Positions 1 through 7,381 of a DNA stretch of 8,281 nucleotides are shown one piece after another; positions within the stretch are counted from its first letter, which is position 1, and each line of letters begins with the position of its first letter. The position numbers and the translations under genes are program-made. The stretch is taken from positions 25,346 through 33,626 of the forward strand of contig PCDB01000007.1 in NCBI GenBank assembly GCA_002591625.1, in the 5' to 3' direction. The DNA is from Porticoccaceae bacterium (lineage in GTDB: Bacteria; Pseudomonadota; Gammaproteobacteria; Pseudomonadales; Porticoccaceae). Under the pieces are notes generated by a model. It saw only the letters and a program-made list of their open reading frames with translations. It had not been told where the DNA came from and made no database searches.

Positions 1-42
1 CAGCCTAGAGTTTCATTGTCATTCATCATGACAACCGAGACA

Positions 43-70
43 TTGGTCTTTTCAGGCGTTAAACTATATT
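43..70 (+). promoter_or_regulatory. pdxH: Possible sigma-70 promoter for pdxH
   Basis: TTGGTC (43-48) and TATATT (65-70) are 16 bases apart, 23 bases before the pdxH ATG. The -35 match is poor (about half of TTGACA) and the -10 is moderate, so this is tentative. A 15-base inverted repeat begins at the last base of the -10. Confidence 0.3.
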
Positions 71-92
71 CTCAAACTTTGAGAGAATTCAA

Positions 93-734
93 ATGAGTCT
101 TGAAACAGACCGTCGAGAGTATCGTTACGCTGGACTTGATGTAGATTCCTTAGCAAAGGATCCTCACGCACAATTCAAGAGCTGGCTGGATGAGGCGATT
201 GAGCGAGGAATATCTGATCCAACGGCGATGTGTTTGTCCACATGTGCTGTAGGCGCAAGACCCTCACAACGAATCGTTTTGCTAAAATCGTATGACAAAT
301 CGGGATTTGTTTTTTATACGAACCTGGAAAGTCGCAAGGCCAGAGAAATTCAGTCGAATGCGCGAGTGAGCCTCCTTTTCCCATGGCTAAAATTGGACCG
401 GCAGGTAATTATAGAGGGGGAGGCAATTGCTCTTTCTCGAGATGAAGTCGAAAATTATTTCGTAAAACGGCCCGAAGGATCGAAAATCGCAGCTTGGGTT
501 TCTAGACAAAGCATGCCTATAGAATCTCGTGCTCAGCTCGAAGACTCTTATAATCGAATGTCTCATCGCTTCGCTGGCGAAGAAATTCTAGCGCCTGACT
601 TTTGGGGTGGCTACAAAGTGTATCCGGATTTTTTTGAGTTTTGGCAAGGCAGAGAAAACCGTTTACATGATCGCTTTAGTTTTTCGAGAGACAATCCAAG
701 CTCAGCTTGGGTCATGAACCGACTTTCCCCCTAA
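93..734 (+). CDS. pdxH: Pyridoxamine 5'-phosphate oxidase (PNPOx)
   Basis: Cytosolic FMN enzyme that oxidises pyridoxine or pyridoxamine 5'-phosphate to pyridoxal 5'-phosphate, using O2; last step of PLP synthesis and salvage. The 213 residues match the usual family length (about 210-220). Visible landmarks: RIVLLK (60-65) and FYTNLESRKA (74-83) in the FMN-binding split-barrel region, QVIIEG (104-109), WVSRQS (135-140), and the family signature FEFWQGRENRLHDR at 181-194, followed by the typical RLSP carboxyl end. The ATG start is supported by a GAGAG Shine-Dalgarno-like stretch at 81-85, seven bases upstream. The 3' end overlaps the convergent greB stop by four bases. The gene is intact. Identification is from motif recognition and is very secure. 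Confidence 0.97.
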   Translation: MSLETDRREYRYAGLDVDSLAKDPHAQFKSWLDEAIERGISDPTAMCLSTCAVGARPSQRIVLLKSYDKSGFVFYTNLESRKAREIQSNARVSLLFPWLKLDRQVIIEGEAIALSRDEVENYFVKRPEGSKIAAWVSRQSMPIESRAQLEDSYNRMSHRFAGEEILAPDFWGGYKVYPDFFEFWQGRENRLHDRFSFSRDNPSSAWVMNRLSP

Positions 735-1225
735 TATCTTATGTTGACAATGGTAAGCTGCTTTAATCCAGAAGGAGTTGTTGCCTCAATTTCATCATTA
801 ACAGTTTTACCCAGAAGCTTTTGGGCGATGGGTGAATCGATACTGATCCAGTTTTCTTTTGCGTCGATCTCATCAGAACCCACTATACGATACTCGCTCA
901 TAACGTTGTCCTCATCTTGCACGATGATCCAAGCAGCAAAAAAAATCTTTGATTGGTCATTTGGCGGATTCTTCACGATTATTGCTTTATTTAGACGATT
1001 TGTCAGGTAGCGAATCCTGCGATCTATTTCTCGTAGTCGCCGTTTTCCATATATGTAGTCCCCATTTTCTGATCTGTCACCGTTTTTCGCAGCTTCGTGC
1101 ACAATTTGGGTGGTCATTGGGCGTTCTTCTTTCAGGAGTCGTTGGAGTTCATCCCGCAAAATTTCAGCGCCAGTTGCAGTAATATGAGGTGAACTCCTTG
1201 GAGTTGGAGCGCTATCACGTGTCAT
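731..1225 (-). CDS. greB: Transcription elongation factor GreB
   Basis: Gre factors enter the RNA polymerase secondary channel and stimulate cleavage of backtracked transcripts, rescuing stalled complexes. The 164 residues fit GreB. The N-terminal coiled-coil domain (about 15-90) carries the GreB hallmark block from NGDRSENGDY to RRIRYLTNRL (48-78); the tip acidic residues of the D-x-x-E type are D50 and E53. GreB-type proteins usually read ENADY; here it is ENGDY. The C-terminal FKBP-like domain has YRIVGSDE (112-119) and SPIAQKLLGKTVNDE (131-145). The block KRRLREIDRR separates it from GreA. The ATG lies one base after the stop of the upstream peptidase gene (TGAGATG), so translational coupling is likely. 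Its stop overlaps pdxH by four bases. Confidence 0.95.
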   Translation of the reverse strand: MTRDSAPTPRSSPHITATGAEILRDELQRLLKEERPMTTQIVHEAAKNGDRSENGDYIYGKRRLREIDRRIRYLTNRLNKAIIVKNPPNDQSKIFFAAWIIVQDEDNVMSEYRIVGSDEIDAKENWISIDSPIAQKLLGKTVNDEIEATTPSGLKQLTIVNIRY

Positions 1226-1226
1226 C

Positions 1227-3179
1227 TCAGTCTAAATCTCCCAGACCAAATGTTTTTTGATAAAATTCTAGCTCTTTCTGCAGAGCGTCTTTAATGTTGG
1301 CCGATTTACGAAATCCATGTCTTTCATCCGAATAAGTTACATATTCCACTCTAATTCCCTTCTTTTGGAGAATATCGACCATCGCTCGAGCTTGATCGGC
1401 TGGGACAACATTATCTTGCAGCCCTTGAAAAAATATGACCGGACAATTGAGATGATCAGTGTGGAAAATCGGAGAGCGCTCACGATATAGATGTAGTTCC
1501 TCAGCATAAGATCCGATGAGACTCTCTAAGTATTGGGACTCAAACTTATGCGTGTCCTCGGCAAGTGTTTCCAGATTACCAATGCCATAATAGCTGGCTC
1601 CTGCCTTGAACGTATCGGTGAATGTTAATGCGGCAAGGACGGTAAAGCCGCCCGCGCTGCTGCCGCGAATTATACAACGTTCAGCGTCGACAAGATTATT
1701 TTCGGCCAAGTGGTGCACAAGGTGTGTCGTATCTTCTACATCTGCTAAACCCCACTTCCCCAAGAGAGCTTCTCGGTAATACCGGCCGAACCCGCTGCTC
1801 CCGCGGTAATTCAAGTCCGCTACCGCAAAACCTCGGTTCGTCCAATATTGAATTTTTAGGTTCCGAGCTGAGGTTGCCGCCGCCGTTGGGCCGCCATGAC
1901 ATGTGACAATAAGAGGAGGTAGTTCATCTCGTAGTGGAAAATAGCTAGAGTTTGTGGGCTGATAAAAGAATGCATGAACCTGACTACTATTTCCGCTAGT
2001 AAACTCTATTTGAATGGGTTCCGAGAAGTTTTCATCACTGATCTTGGATTTAGCTAGAAGCGCAGAAACCTTCGGTGAGCTGAGAGGGCGATATGTGGAT
2101 GTTACTCCCCGTTTCGGGTGCAAAGCTACCACGCTGTGGGGTTTGCAAAAATTTGCGGCCACACAATAAAATTTCCCGTCCTTGCATGCTACGCTTTCAA
2201 AGTGACTATAACTCGATTTAATTGTGAAAAGTTTTCTTGAACGGAGATTTAAGATTCCTGCGTAACTAAGGCCCTTGTCGCTCCAAATACAGGCAATTTC
2301 ATTAGCACTGACAAAATCATAATAGCTTGCGCCAAGCTGCCAAAGTGGCCCTGCGAAATCTGCGGAGATTGAGAGGAGTGGCCGGTTCTCTGCTGTGTTA
2401 AATTGATTATTTTCTTTTTCGGTCATATAAATATTCCACCATCCTGTTTTATCCGAAATATAAAACAGATCCCCATTTACAGACCATTTTGGTTGCATTA
2501 TCGCTTCATTATGCCCTCCCGCAACCTTCCGAGGATTTGTTGGGATGCCATTATCGCCTATTTCCGCTAGCCATAACTCGCTACCATCCCATGGCATTCG
2601 AGGATGACTCCATTGTATCCAGCAGATAGTGTTACAATCGGGACTCAATGTTGGGTATGCGTAAAAGTCGCTGCCTGTGACAAGAGGTTTTATTTTTGTC
2701 TTGTAACTATCTTCTTCACTCAGCGAAATTGTAGCTATAAAGTTACTGGGCTCAGATGCTTCCTGGCTCAGTTCGCATACCACAATGAGTTGTTTGCGAA
2801 GCCGATCGAAGGAGAGATCGGCGAACCGCCAGTTACCGTCTGGAGAGATCGGTTTGGGTGCGCCTGTGGAATCTTGAACATAGATACGTTGGTCGTCGCC
2901 GTTTACAAAAAAGAGTTGCTCGCCATTTGCAACGTATGCGCATCCACCATATTCATGGACCCTGCTGAGGTTGCTGAAGGGTGCGGAGAGCAACTCTTGG
3001 ACTGCTCCACTGATGCCAAGACGCATAATGACATTCCTGCCGTTATCCCAAGGGCGGCTCTCCACCCAGTACAGATGGTCATTGTTGCAGCGAACAAAGT
3101 TTATAGCTGGGGATGCCTCTGCCACCAGTTCGGCGCTGATGTTGGAGGGCCAGGTGCCTGATGATCGAGCTACTCTCAT
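1227..3179 (-). CDS. S9 family prolyl-oligopeptidase-type serine peptidase
   Basis: The 650-residue protein has an N-terminal beta-propeller-like region (about 20-370) with recurring short motifs such as TLSPD (177-181) and PKWSVNGDLFYISD (230-243), then an alpha/beta-hydrolase domain (about 385-645). The catalytic triad can be read: Ser508 in GSSAGG, Asp589 in GLQDNVVP and His621 in DERHGF. HGGP (428-431) matches the oxyanion-region motif of the family, and LNYRGSSGFGR (456-466) is also typical. This places it with the S9C dipeptidyl/acylaminoacyl-peptidase-like enzymes, which cleave short peptides; the exact substrate cannot be told. No signal peptide is visible, so a cytoplasmic location is inferred. 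The start has only a weak GGA upstream. The gene sits 70 bases after the SUI1 gene and one base before greB. Confidence 0.92.
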   Translation of the reverse strand: MRVARSSGTWPSNISAELVAEASPAINFVRCNNDHLYWVESRPWDNGRNVIMRLGISGAVQELLSAPFSNLSRVHEYGGCAYVANGEQLFFVNGDDQRIYVQDSTGAPKPISPDGNWRFADLSFDRLRKQLIVVCELSQEASEPSNFIATISLSEEDSYKTKIKPLVTGSDFYAYPTLSPDCNTICWIQWSHPRMPWDGSELWLAEIGDNGIPTNPRKVAGGHNEAIMQPKWSVNGDLFYISDKTGWWNIYMTEKENNQFNTAENRPLLSISADFAGPLWQLGASYYDFVSANEIACIWSDKGLSYAGILNLRSRKLFTIKSSYSHFESVACKDGKFYCVAANFCKPHSVVALHPKRGVTSTYRPLSSPKVSALLAKSKISDENFSEPIQIEFTSGNSSQVHAFFYQPTNSSYFPLRDELPPLIVTCHGGPTAAATSARNLKIQYWTNRGFAVADLNYRGSSGFGRYYREALLGKWGLADVEDTTHLVHHLAENNLVDAERCIIRGSSAGGFTVLAALTFTDTFKAGASYYGIGNLETLAEDTHKFESQYLESLIGSYAEELHLYRERSPIFHTDHLNCPVIFFQGLQDNVVPADQARAMVDILQKKGIRVEYVTYSDERHGFRKSANIKDALQKELEFYQKTFGLGDLD

Positions 3180-3249
3180 CGTTAATCCAGACTCAATTCA
3201 TGGTGATTGTGATCTATCGTCATTGGCATCACTTCTATTGCTGAGTTGA

Positions 3250-3567
3250 TCAAGTTTTACTTGATTTGGTTTTGTAACCGAGCTCAAGTAAGTTTCGTTC
3301 GAGAATCTTTGCGTGGTCGCCTTGTATTTCAATTACGCAGTCTTTCACTGTTCCTCCGGAGGAACATCGTTGCTTCAAAGTCTTAGCAAGCTTTTTTAAC
3401 TGATCTCGACTGATGATGAATCCTGAGAGTACGGTCACTCCTTTGCCTCTGCGGCCTTTCTTATCATGCCGGATAAGAATAGTGCCATCGCCCTCGGGTT
3501 TGTTTGAAAGCTTTCGATCTCTGATTCGTCCTCTTTCCGTAGAGTAGACGAGCCGAGAGTTTTTCAT
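3250..3567 (-). CDS. yciH: SUI1/eIF1-family translation factor (YciH-like)
   Basis: Small basic protein of 105 residues with a SUI1 domain from about residue 28 to 100: TILIRHDKKGRRGKGVTVLSGF (from 29), LKKLAKTLKQRCSSGGTVKD (from 57) and IEIQGDHAKILERNLLELGY (from 79). The GRRGKGVTV and CSSGGTVKD segments are the family's best-conserved blocks. Bacterial YciH is related to eukaryotic eIF1 and has been linked to initiation fidelity and stress-time inhibition of translation; its exact role is less settled than its fold. The N-terminal YSTERGRI stretch is also characteristic. The ATG overlaps the ubiK stop (ATGA, four bases), indicating co-transcription and coupling. Confidence 0.93.
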   Translation of the reverse strand: MKNSRLVYSTERGRIRDRKLSNKPEGDGTILIRHDKKGRRGKGVTVLSGFIISRDQLKKLAKTLKQRCSSGGTVKDCVIEIQGDHAKILERNLLELGYKTKSSKT

Positions 3568-3827
3568 TTTTCATTGTCCTGGCTTAGTGTGGCTGACAGG
3601 TCGGCCACTTTCTGTTCGAGTTGGTCGATTTTTTCACGTGATCGCATTAGAACCGCATTCTGTGCGTCGAATTCCTCTCGTGTTACTACTTCTAGTCTGT
3701 CAAAAGTTCTCATGAGGGCAGCTCGCAAGTGCTGTCGGAGCTCTTGTCCAAATTCTTTATCTAAAGGAGGTAATACATCACCGAGTTGGTCAATAAAATT
3801 CTTAAAAATCTTTTCATCCATAGTCAT
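3564..3827 (-). CDS. ubiK: Ubiquinone biosynthesis accessory factor UbiK (BMFP family)
   Basis: Short, mostly helical protein. UbiK (YqiC) works with UbiJ to support the O2-dependent ubiquinone-synthesis complex and can associate with membrane lipids. Evidence is the family pattern: an N-terminal amphipathic helix (DEKIFKNFIDQLGDVLP), an invariant-looking FGQELRQHLRAALMRTFDRLEVVTREEFDAQNAVLMRSREK core, and a C-terminal coiled coil (EKIDQLEQKVADLSATL). The core VTREEFDAQ and LMRSREK is the most diagnostic. The start is uncertain: the frame is open from a TTG at 3848, but ATG at 3827 (MTMDEK, 87 residues) or 3821 (MDEK, 85 residues) fits the family better; none has a strong Shine-Dalgarno. It is the first gene of the leftward group and is divergent from glnK-amtB, as in Pseudomonas. 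Confidence 0.9.
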   Translation of the reverse strand: MTMDEKIFKNFIDQLGDVLPPLDKEFGQELRQHLRAALMRTFDRLEVVTREEFDAQNAVLMRSREKIDQLEQKVADLSATLSQDNEK

Positions 3828-3911
3828 GGGCCGGTTTGGGTTTCCCAAATTTTATCAAACTTTTCATCTCCGAGGTATGGACATTTGATGATATTAAATT
3901 GGATTTTGCAT

Positions 3912-3928
3912 CGCACCAGCTCAGTGCA
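3912..3928 (+). promoter_or_regulatory. Predicted NtrC enhancer site (strong)
   Basis: CGCAC-N7-GTGCA matches the NtrC dyad TGCAC-N7-GTGCA at nine of ten specified bases. Its centre (3920) is about 138 bases upstream of the transcription start inferred from the sigma-54 element, a distance similar to the E. coli glnA enhancer. It lies in the ubiK/glnK divergent spacer. Confidence 0.72.
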
Positions 3929-3953
3929 TATAGGCAATACCAACTCATTACAT

Positions 3954-3970
3954 CGATCTTTGACGGTGCA
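3954..3970 (+). promoter_or_regulatory. Possible second, weak NtrC site
   Basis: A perfect right half GGTGCA (3965-3970) with a poor left half (CGATC). Its centre (3962) is 42 bases, about four helical turns, from the stronger site, so both would face the same side of DNA. The half-site alone could be chance. Confidence 0.35.
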
Positions 3971-4031
3971 AAAACGATAAAAATTTAGAGTAATTCGGTC
4001 ATGAACACCGTAGCCAAGCGATTTTCACCAA

Positions 4032-4048
4032 TTGGCACGGATTATGCT
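4032..4048 (+). promoter_or_regulatory. Sigma-54 (RpoN) promoter of glnK-amtB
   Basis: TTGGCACG-GATT-ATGCT matches the sigma-54 consensus TTGGCACG-N4-TTGCW with a single mismatch. The -24 GG (4034-4035) and -12 GC (4046-4047) are separated by exactly ten bases, as required. Transcription should start near 4058. Together with the upstream NtrC-type dyad this indicates induction under nitrogen limitation, the known control of glnK-amtB in Proteobacteria. The start lies about 220 bases before the glnK ATG, which is unusually far. Confidence 0.85.
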
Positions 4049-4057
4049 ATTTCCTCT

Positions 4058-4620
<563 letters not shown>

Positions 4621-4664
4621 CATCTTTAAGGAAATCTTTTAAATTTATTTGTTCTGGAGAGCTA

Positions 4665-5912
4665 ATGATGGAAAACGATATTATCGAGGTTAAGTACGCC
4701 TTAGACACTTTCTATTTTTTGATGTCGGGGGTGCTTGTAATGTGGATGGCAGCGGGATTTACGATGCTGGAATCGGGATTAGTCAGATCAAAAAATACTA
4801 CTGAAATTTTAACCAAAAATGTTGCCTTGTATTCGATAGCATGTTGCATGTACATGGTAATGGGTTACACGATTATGTATGGAGGTACGACCAATCTCTA
4901 TCTCCCTGATGGTTGGTTTGGCAACACAATAGCTAATGCGACGCCCGATGAGGTGTTTGCGAGCGGAGGAGATACTTACTACTCAGGGGCATCGGATTTT
5001 TTCTTCCAGGTGGTGTTTGTTGCTACCGCAATGTCGATCGTATCAGGCGCTGTGGCTGAACGAATGAAGCTTTGGGCTTTTTTGGCATTTGCAGTTGTCA
5101 TGACTGGATTTATTTATCCCATGCAGGGCGTGTGGACATGGGGAGGTGGATTCCTTGGAGAGACAGTTGGGTTTTCAGACTTTGCCGGCTCAGGAATCGT
5201 TCACATGTGCGGCGCTTCGGCAGCACTTGCGGGAGTGCTCATTATGGGGCCTCGGATAGGAAAATATAACGATGATGGGACCGCAAATGCTATGCCTGGA
5301 GCCAATATGCCCCTGGCTGCTTTAGGCACACTAGTGCTTTGGATGGGCTGGTTCGGATTCAATGGTGGGTCTGAGCTCATGGTTTCCAACATAGAAGAGG
5401 CAAACGCTGTGGCCACAGTTTTTGTAAACACAAACGCAGCAGCAGCGGGAGGGTTGCTGGCAGCTCTTATAACTTCGCAGATGATGTTTGGAAAGGCCGA
5501 CCTTACCATGGCCCTAAATGGAGCCTTAGCTGGTTTGGTCGCCATTACCGCAGATCCGCTTTCACCCACGGGCGGTTTAGCGACAGTCGTGGGCGCCGTA
5601 GGAGGAGTAATCGTTGTGTTCTCCATTTTATATCTTGATAAGCTGAAAATTGACGACCCAGTTGGAGCAATTTCGGTGCATGGTGTGGTAGGACTTTGGG
5701 GCTTAATTGCGGTGTGTCTTGGCGGCGAAGTAGGCATTGGTGCTCAGTTGACTGGCGCCCTAGTGATATTTATTTGGACATTTATCATGGCTGGAATTGT
5801 ATTTTACATCATCGATATGCTTATGGGCGTCAGAGTGTCGGAAGAAGATGAATTGAGCGGTGTTGACTCGGCAGAATGCGGAATCGAAGCATATCCCGAG
5901 TTTACCTCATAA
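4665..5912 (+). CDS. amtB: Ammonium transporter AmtB
   Basis: Inner-membrane Amt/Mep/Rh channel that brings ammonium into the cell. The 415 residues contain the expected succession of about eleven hydrophobic segments. Landmarks: AGFTMLESGLVRSKN (30-44), SIVSGAVAERMKLWAFL (124-140), DFAGSGIVHM with Asp172 and His180 (equivalent to E. coli D160 and H168), and DPVGAISVHGVVGLWG (331-346) with the second pore histidine His339. The cytosolic C-terminal tail, GVRVSEEDELSGVDSAECGI onward (from 388), is the region that interacts with GlnK. Unlike E. coli AmtB there is no clear cleavable signal peptide. The start has GGAG (4656-4659) five bases before the first of two tandem ATGs. A strong terminator follows. 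Confidence 0.97.
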   Translation: MMENDIIEVKYALDTFYFLMSGVLVMWMAAGFTMLESGLVRSKNTTEILTKNVALYSIACCMYMVMGYTIMYGGTTNLYLPDGWFGNTIANATPDEVFASGGDTYYSGASDFFFQVVFVATAMSIVSGAVAERMKLWAFLAFAVVMTGFIYPMQGVWTWGGGFLGETVGFSDFAGSGIVHMCGASAALAGVLIMGPRIGKYNDDGTANAMPGANMPLAALGTLVLWMGWFGFNGGSELMVSNIEEANAVATVFVNTNAAAAGGLLAALITSQMMFGKADLTMALNGALAGLVAITADPLSPTGGLATVVGAVGGVIVVFSILYLDKLKIDDPVGAISVHGVVGLWGLIAVCLGGEVGIGAQLTGALVIFIWTFIMAGIVFYIIDMLMGVRVSEEDELSGVDSAECGIEAYPEFTS

Positions 5913-5942
5913 CGAATTTCCCATCCCTTCAAACGGAGCTTT

Positions 5943-5971
5943 GCCGGGGTCTTGGACCCCGGCTTTTTTTT
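5943..5971 (+). terminator. Intrinsic terminator after amtB
   Basis: A perfect nine-pair GC-rich stem (GCCGGGGTC, 5943-5951, with GACCCCGGC, 5955-5963) with a three-base TTG loop is followed by eight T residues (5964-5971). It lies 30 bases after the amtB stop and should separate glnK-amtB transcription from the second PII gene. Confidence 0.95.
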
Positions 5972-5991
5972 GGGACAAAGGAAATTTGATT

Positions 5992-6021
5992 TTGTCAGAA
6001 TCTTTTCAGGTGCATTCTAAT
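5992..6021 (+). promoter_or_regulatory. Sigma-70-like promoter for second PII gene
   Basis: TTGTCA (5992-5997) and TCTAAT (6016-6021) each match consensus at five of six bases and are 18 bases apart. They lie just past the amtB terminator and 54 bases before the PII ATG. No correctly spaced sigma-54 element is seen here: GGGG (6029-6032) and GC (6044-6045) miss the needed ten-base spacing by one and lack the rest of the consensus. Confidence 0.6.
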
Positions 6022-6050
6022 TTAAAAAGGGGTATCTTATCATGCGATAA

Positions 6051-6413
<363 letters not shown>

Positions 6414-6449
6414 ATCATAACTTCGTCAGAAGCTCTTGATACATAAGAT

Positions 6450-6476
6450 GCTGATTGTCTTCCCAAAACGATCAGC
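6450..6476 (+). repeat. Inverted repeat just before dsbC
   Basis: GCTGATTG (6450-6457) pairs with CGATCAGC (6469-6476), eight pairs including one G-T, around an 11-base loop. It ends three bases before the annotated dsbC ATG and has no following T-run. It could reduce initiation at that ATG or favour a downstream start. Confidence 0.4.
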
Positions 6477-6479
6477 TCA

Positions 6480-7280
6480 ATGGGTTTAGCTTTGGTTTTA
6501 ATCAAACATATAAATATTGCATTGGTCCTACGAAGCGTCGCCGTTATGCTTTTTTTGCAGTTGGGCATTTCTGATTGCTTAATCGCGAGCGACTTGAAAT
6601 CTCGGGTAACAAATGACTCAGATACACAGATAGCAATTAACAAACTAAAACAGGCTAGACCCGAATTTAGTTACAAATTGTTGGGGCCCTCAGATATACC
6701 GGGCTATTTGAGAATAGCCATAGAGAATGGACCCATCCTCTATGTTGCGGTGGATGGCTCACATTTTTTTGATGGCGATGTTTATAAGGTAACAAGCGCA
6801 GGCTTTGTAGATGCGGAAAATATTAGGTTGAAATCTGAGAGAGAGGAGGCTTTCTCAAAAATTGATAAAGAAGACCTCATTGTGTTTGCTCCAGCAACTG
6901 AGACATCGGCCATAATTAATGTGTTTACAGATATTGATTGCGGGTACTGCAGAAAACTTCATTTGGAAGTGGATGAATTAAATAGTTATGGGATTGAGGT
7001 GCGATATTTAGCGTATCCTCGAGCAGGCCTTCAATCAAACTCCTATGAAAAAATTGCTACAGCTTGGTGTGCTGAGGACCCTCAGGATGCGCTTACGCGT
7101 CTTAAACGAGGAGAAGAGCTGCCAGTTAGTATTTGTTCGGGAAATCCGGTTGCAAATCATTTTGCTATGGGTCGTGAATTAGGCGTTGATGGAACTCCGG
7201 CAGTTGTGCTAATGGATGGCACAATGCTGCCGGGTTATAGGACTGCTAAGGATTTTGCGATTCGGCTTGGATTAAAATAA
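6480..7280 (+). CDS. dsbC: Thiol:disulfide interchange protein DsbC
   Basis: Periplasmic homodimeric disulfide isomerase that reshuffles wrong disulfides, kept reduced by DsbD. The 266-residue frame has an N-terminal hydrophobic signal segment (about 14-37, probable cleavage after LIA, 35-37), a DsbC N-terminal dimerisation domain (about 45-110, with ILYVAVDGSHFFDGDVY at 86-102) and a thioredoxin fold with active site CGYC (154-157), the cis-proline loop GTPAVV (238-243), and Cys197 and Cys219, matching the second structural disulfide of E. coli DsbC. The YLAYPRAGL segment (176-184) is also diagnostic. The start is uncertain: no Shine-Dalgarno precedes ATG 6480, and a TTG at 6522 or ATG at 6546 would give a shorter signal peptide. 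The gene lies upstream of hom, an order I recall from Pseudomonas. Confidence 0.93.
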   Translation: MGLALVLIKHINIALVLRSVAVMLFLQLGISDCLIASDLKSRVTNDSDTQIAINKLKQARPEFSYKLLGPSDIPGYLRIAIENGPILYVAVDGSHFFDGDVYKVTSAGFVDAENIRLKSEREEAFSKIDKEDLIVFAPATETSAIINVFTDIDCGYCRKLHLEVDELNSYGIEVRYLAYPRAGLQSNSYEKIATAWCAEDPQDALTRLKRGEELPVSICSGNPVANHFAMGRELGVDGTPAVVLMDGTMLPGYRTAKDFAIRLGLK

Positions 7281-7315
7281 TCCGTGGACTAAATGTATAC
7301 GTGTTTCAAAGAGCC

Positions 7316-7359
7316 ACTAGTGAATCTTGTACCAAGTGCTGCTGCTTGGATGCACTAGT
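7316..7359 (+). repeat. Nested inverted repeat in the dsbC-hom spacer
   Basis: Outer arms ACTAGTG (7316-7322) and CACTAGT (7353-7359) are exact complements and enclose inner arms CCAAG (7332-7336) and CTTGG (7345-7349). This could fold as a hairpin with an internal loop 22 bases before the hom start, or act as a protein-binding dyad. No T-run follows, so a terminator is unlikely. A 21-codon open frame (7293-7358) overlaps it. Confidence 0.5.
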
Positions 7360-7381
7360 CACATATTAACGAGGGAAAAAT

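Noticed and set aside
2..30. Possible divergent leftward gene starting at tandem ATGs near 30 on the minus strand.
   Set aside because: Only about nine codons are visible and there is no clear Shine-Dalgarno.
1..96. Frame 1 is open from the window edge to a TGA overlapping the pdxH ATG (ATGA), possibly the tail of an upstream gene.
   Set aside because: Only 31 codons, not recognisable, and such an open run has a fair chance of occurring at random; the sequence before the window would decide.
2604..3161. 185-codon plus-strand open frame inside the S9 peptidase gene.
   Set aside because: Antisense to a gene with an intact catalytic triad; the translation has no recognisable motif and no ribosome binding site was evident.
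3853..3865. IHF-like TATCAA-N4-TT sequence near ubiK.
   Set aside because: One mismatch to a loose consensus, and it lies upstream of the NtrC-type sites rather than between enhancer and promoter.
5201..5737. 178-codon minus-strand open frame inside amtB.
   Set aside because: Low-complexity Ala/Pro/Thr/Ser-rich translation typical of an antisense shadow of a membrane-protein gene.
6029..6045. GGGG...ATGC resembling a sigma-54 element ahead of PII copy 2.
   Set aside because: GG to GC spacing is eleven rather than ten bases and the surrounding consensus is missing; the sigma-70-like pair fits better.
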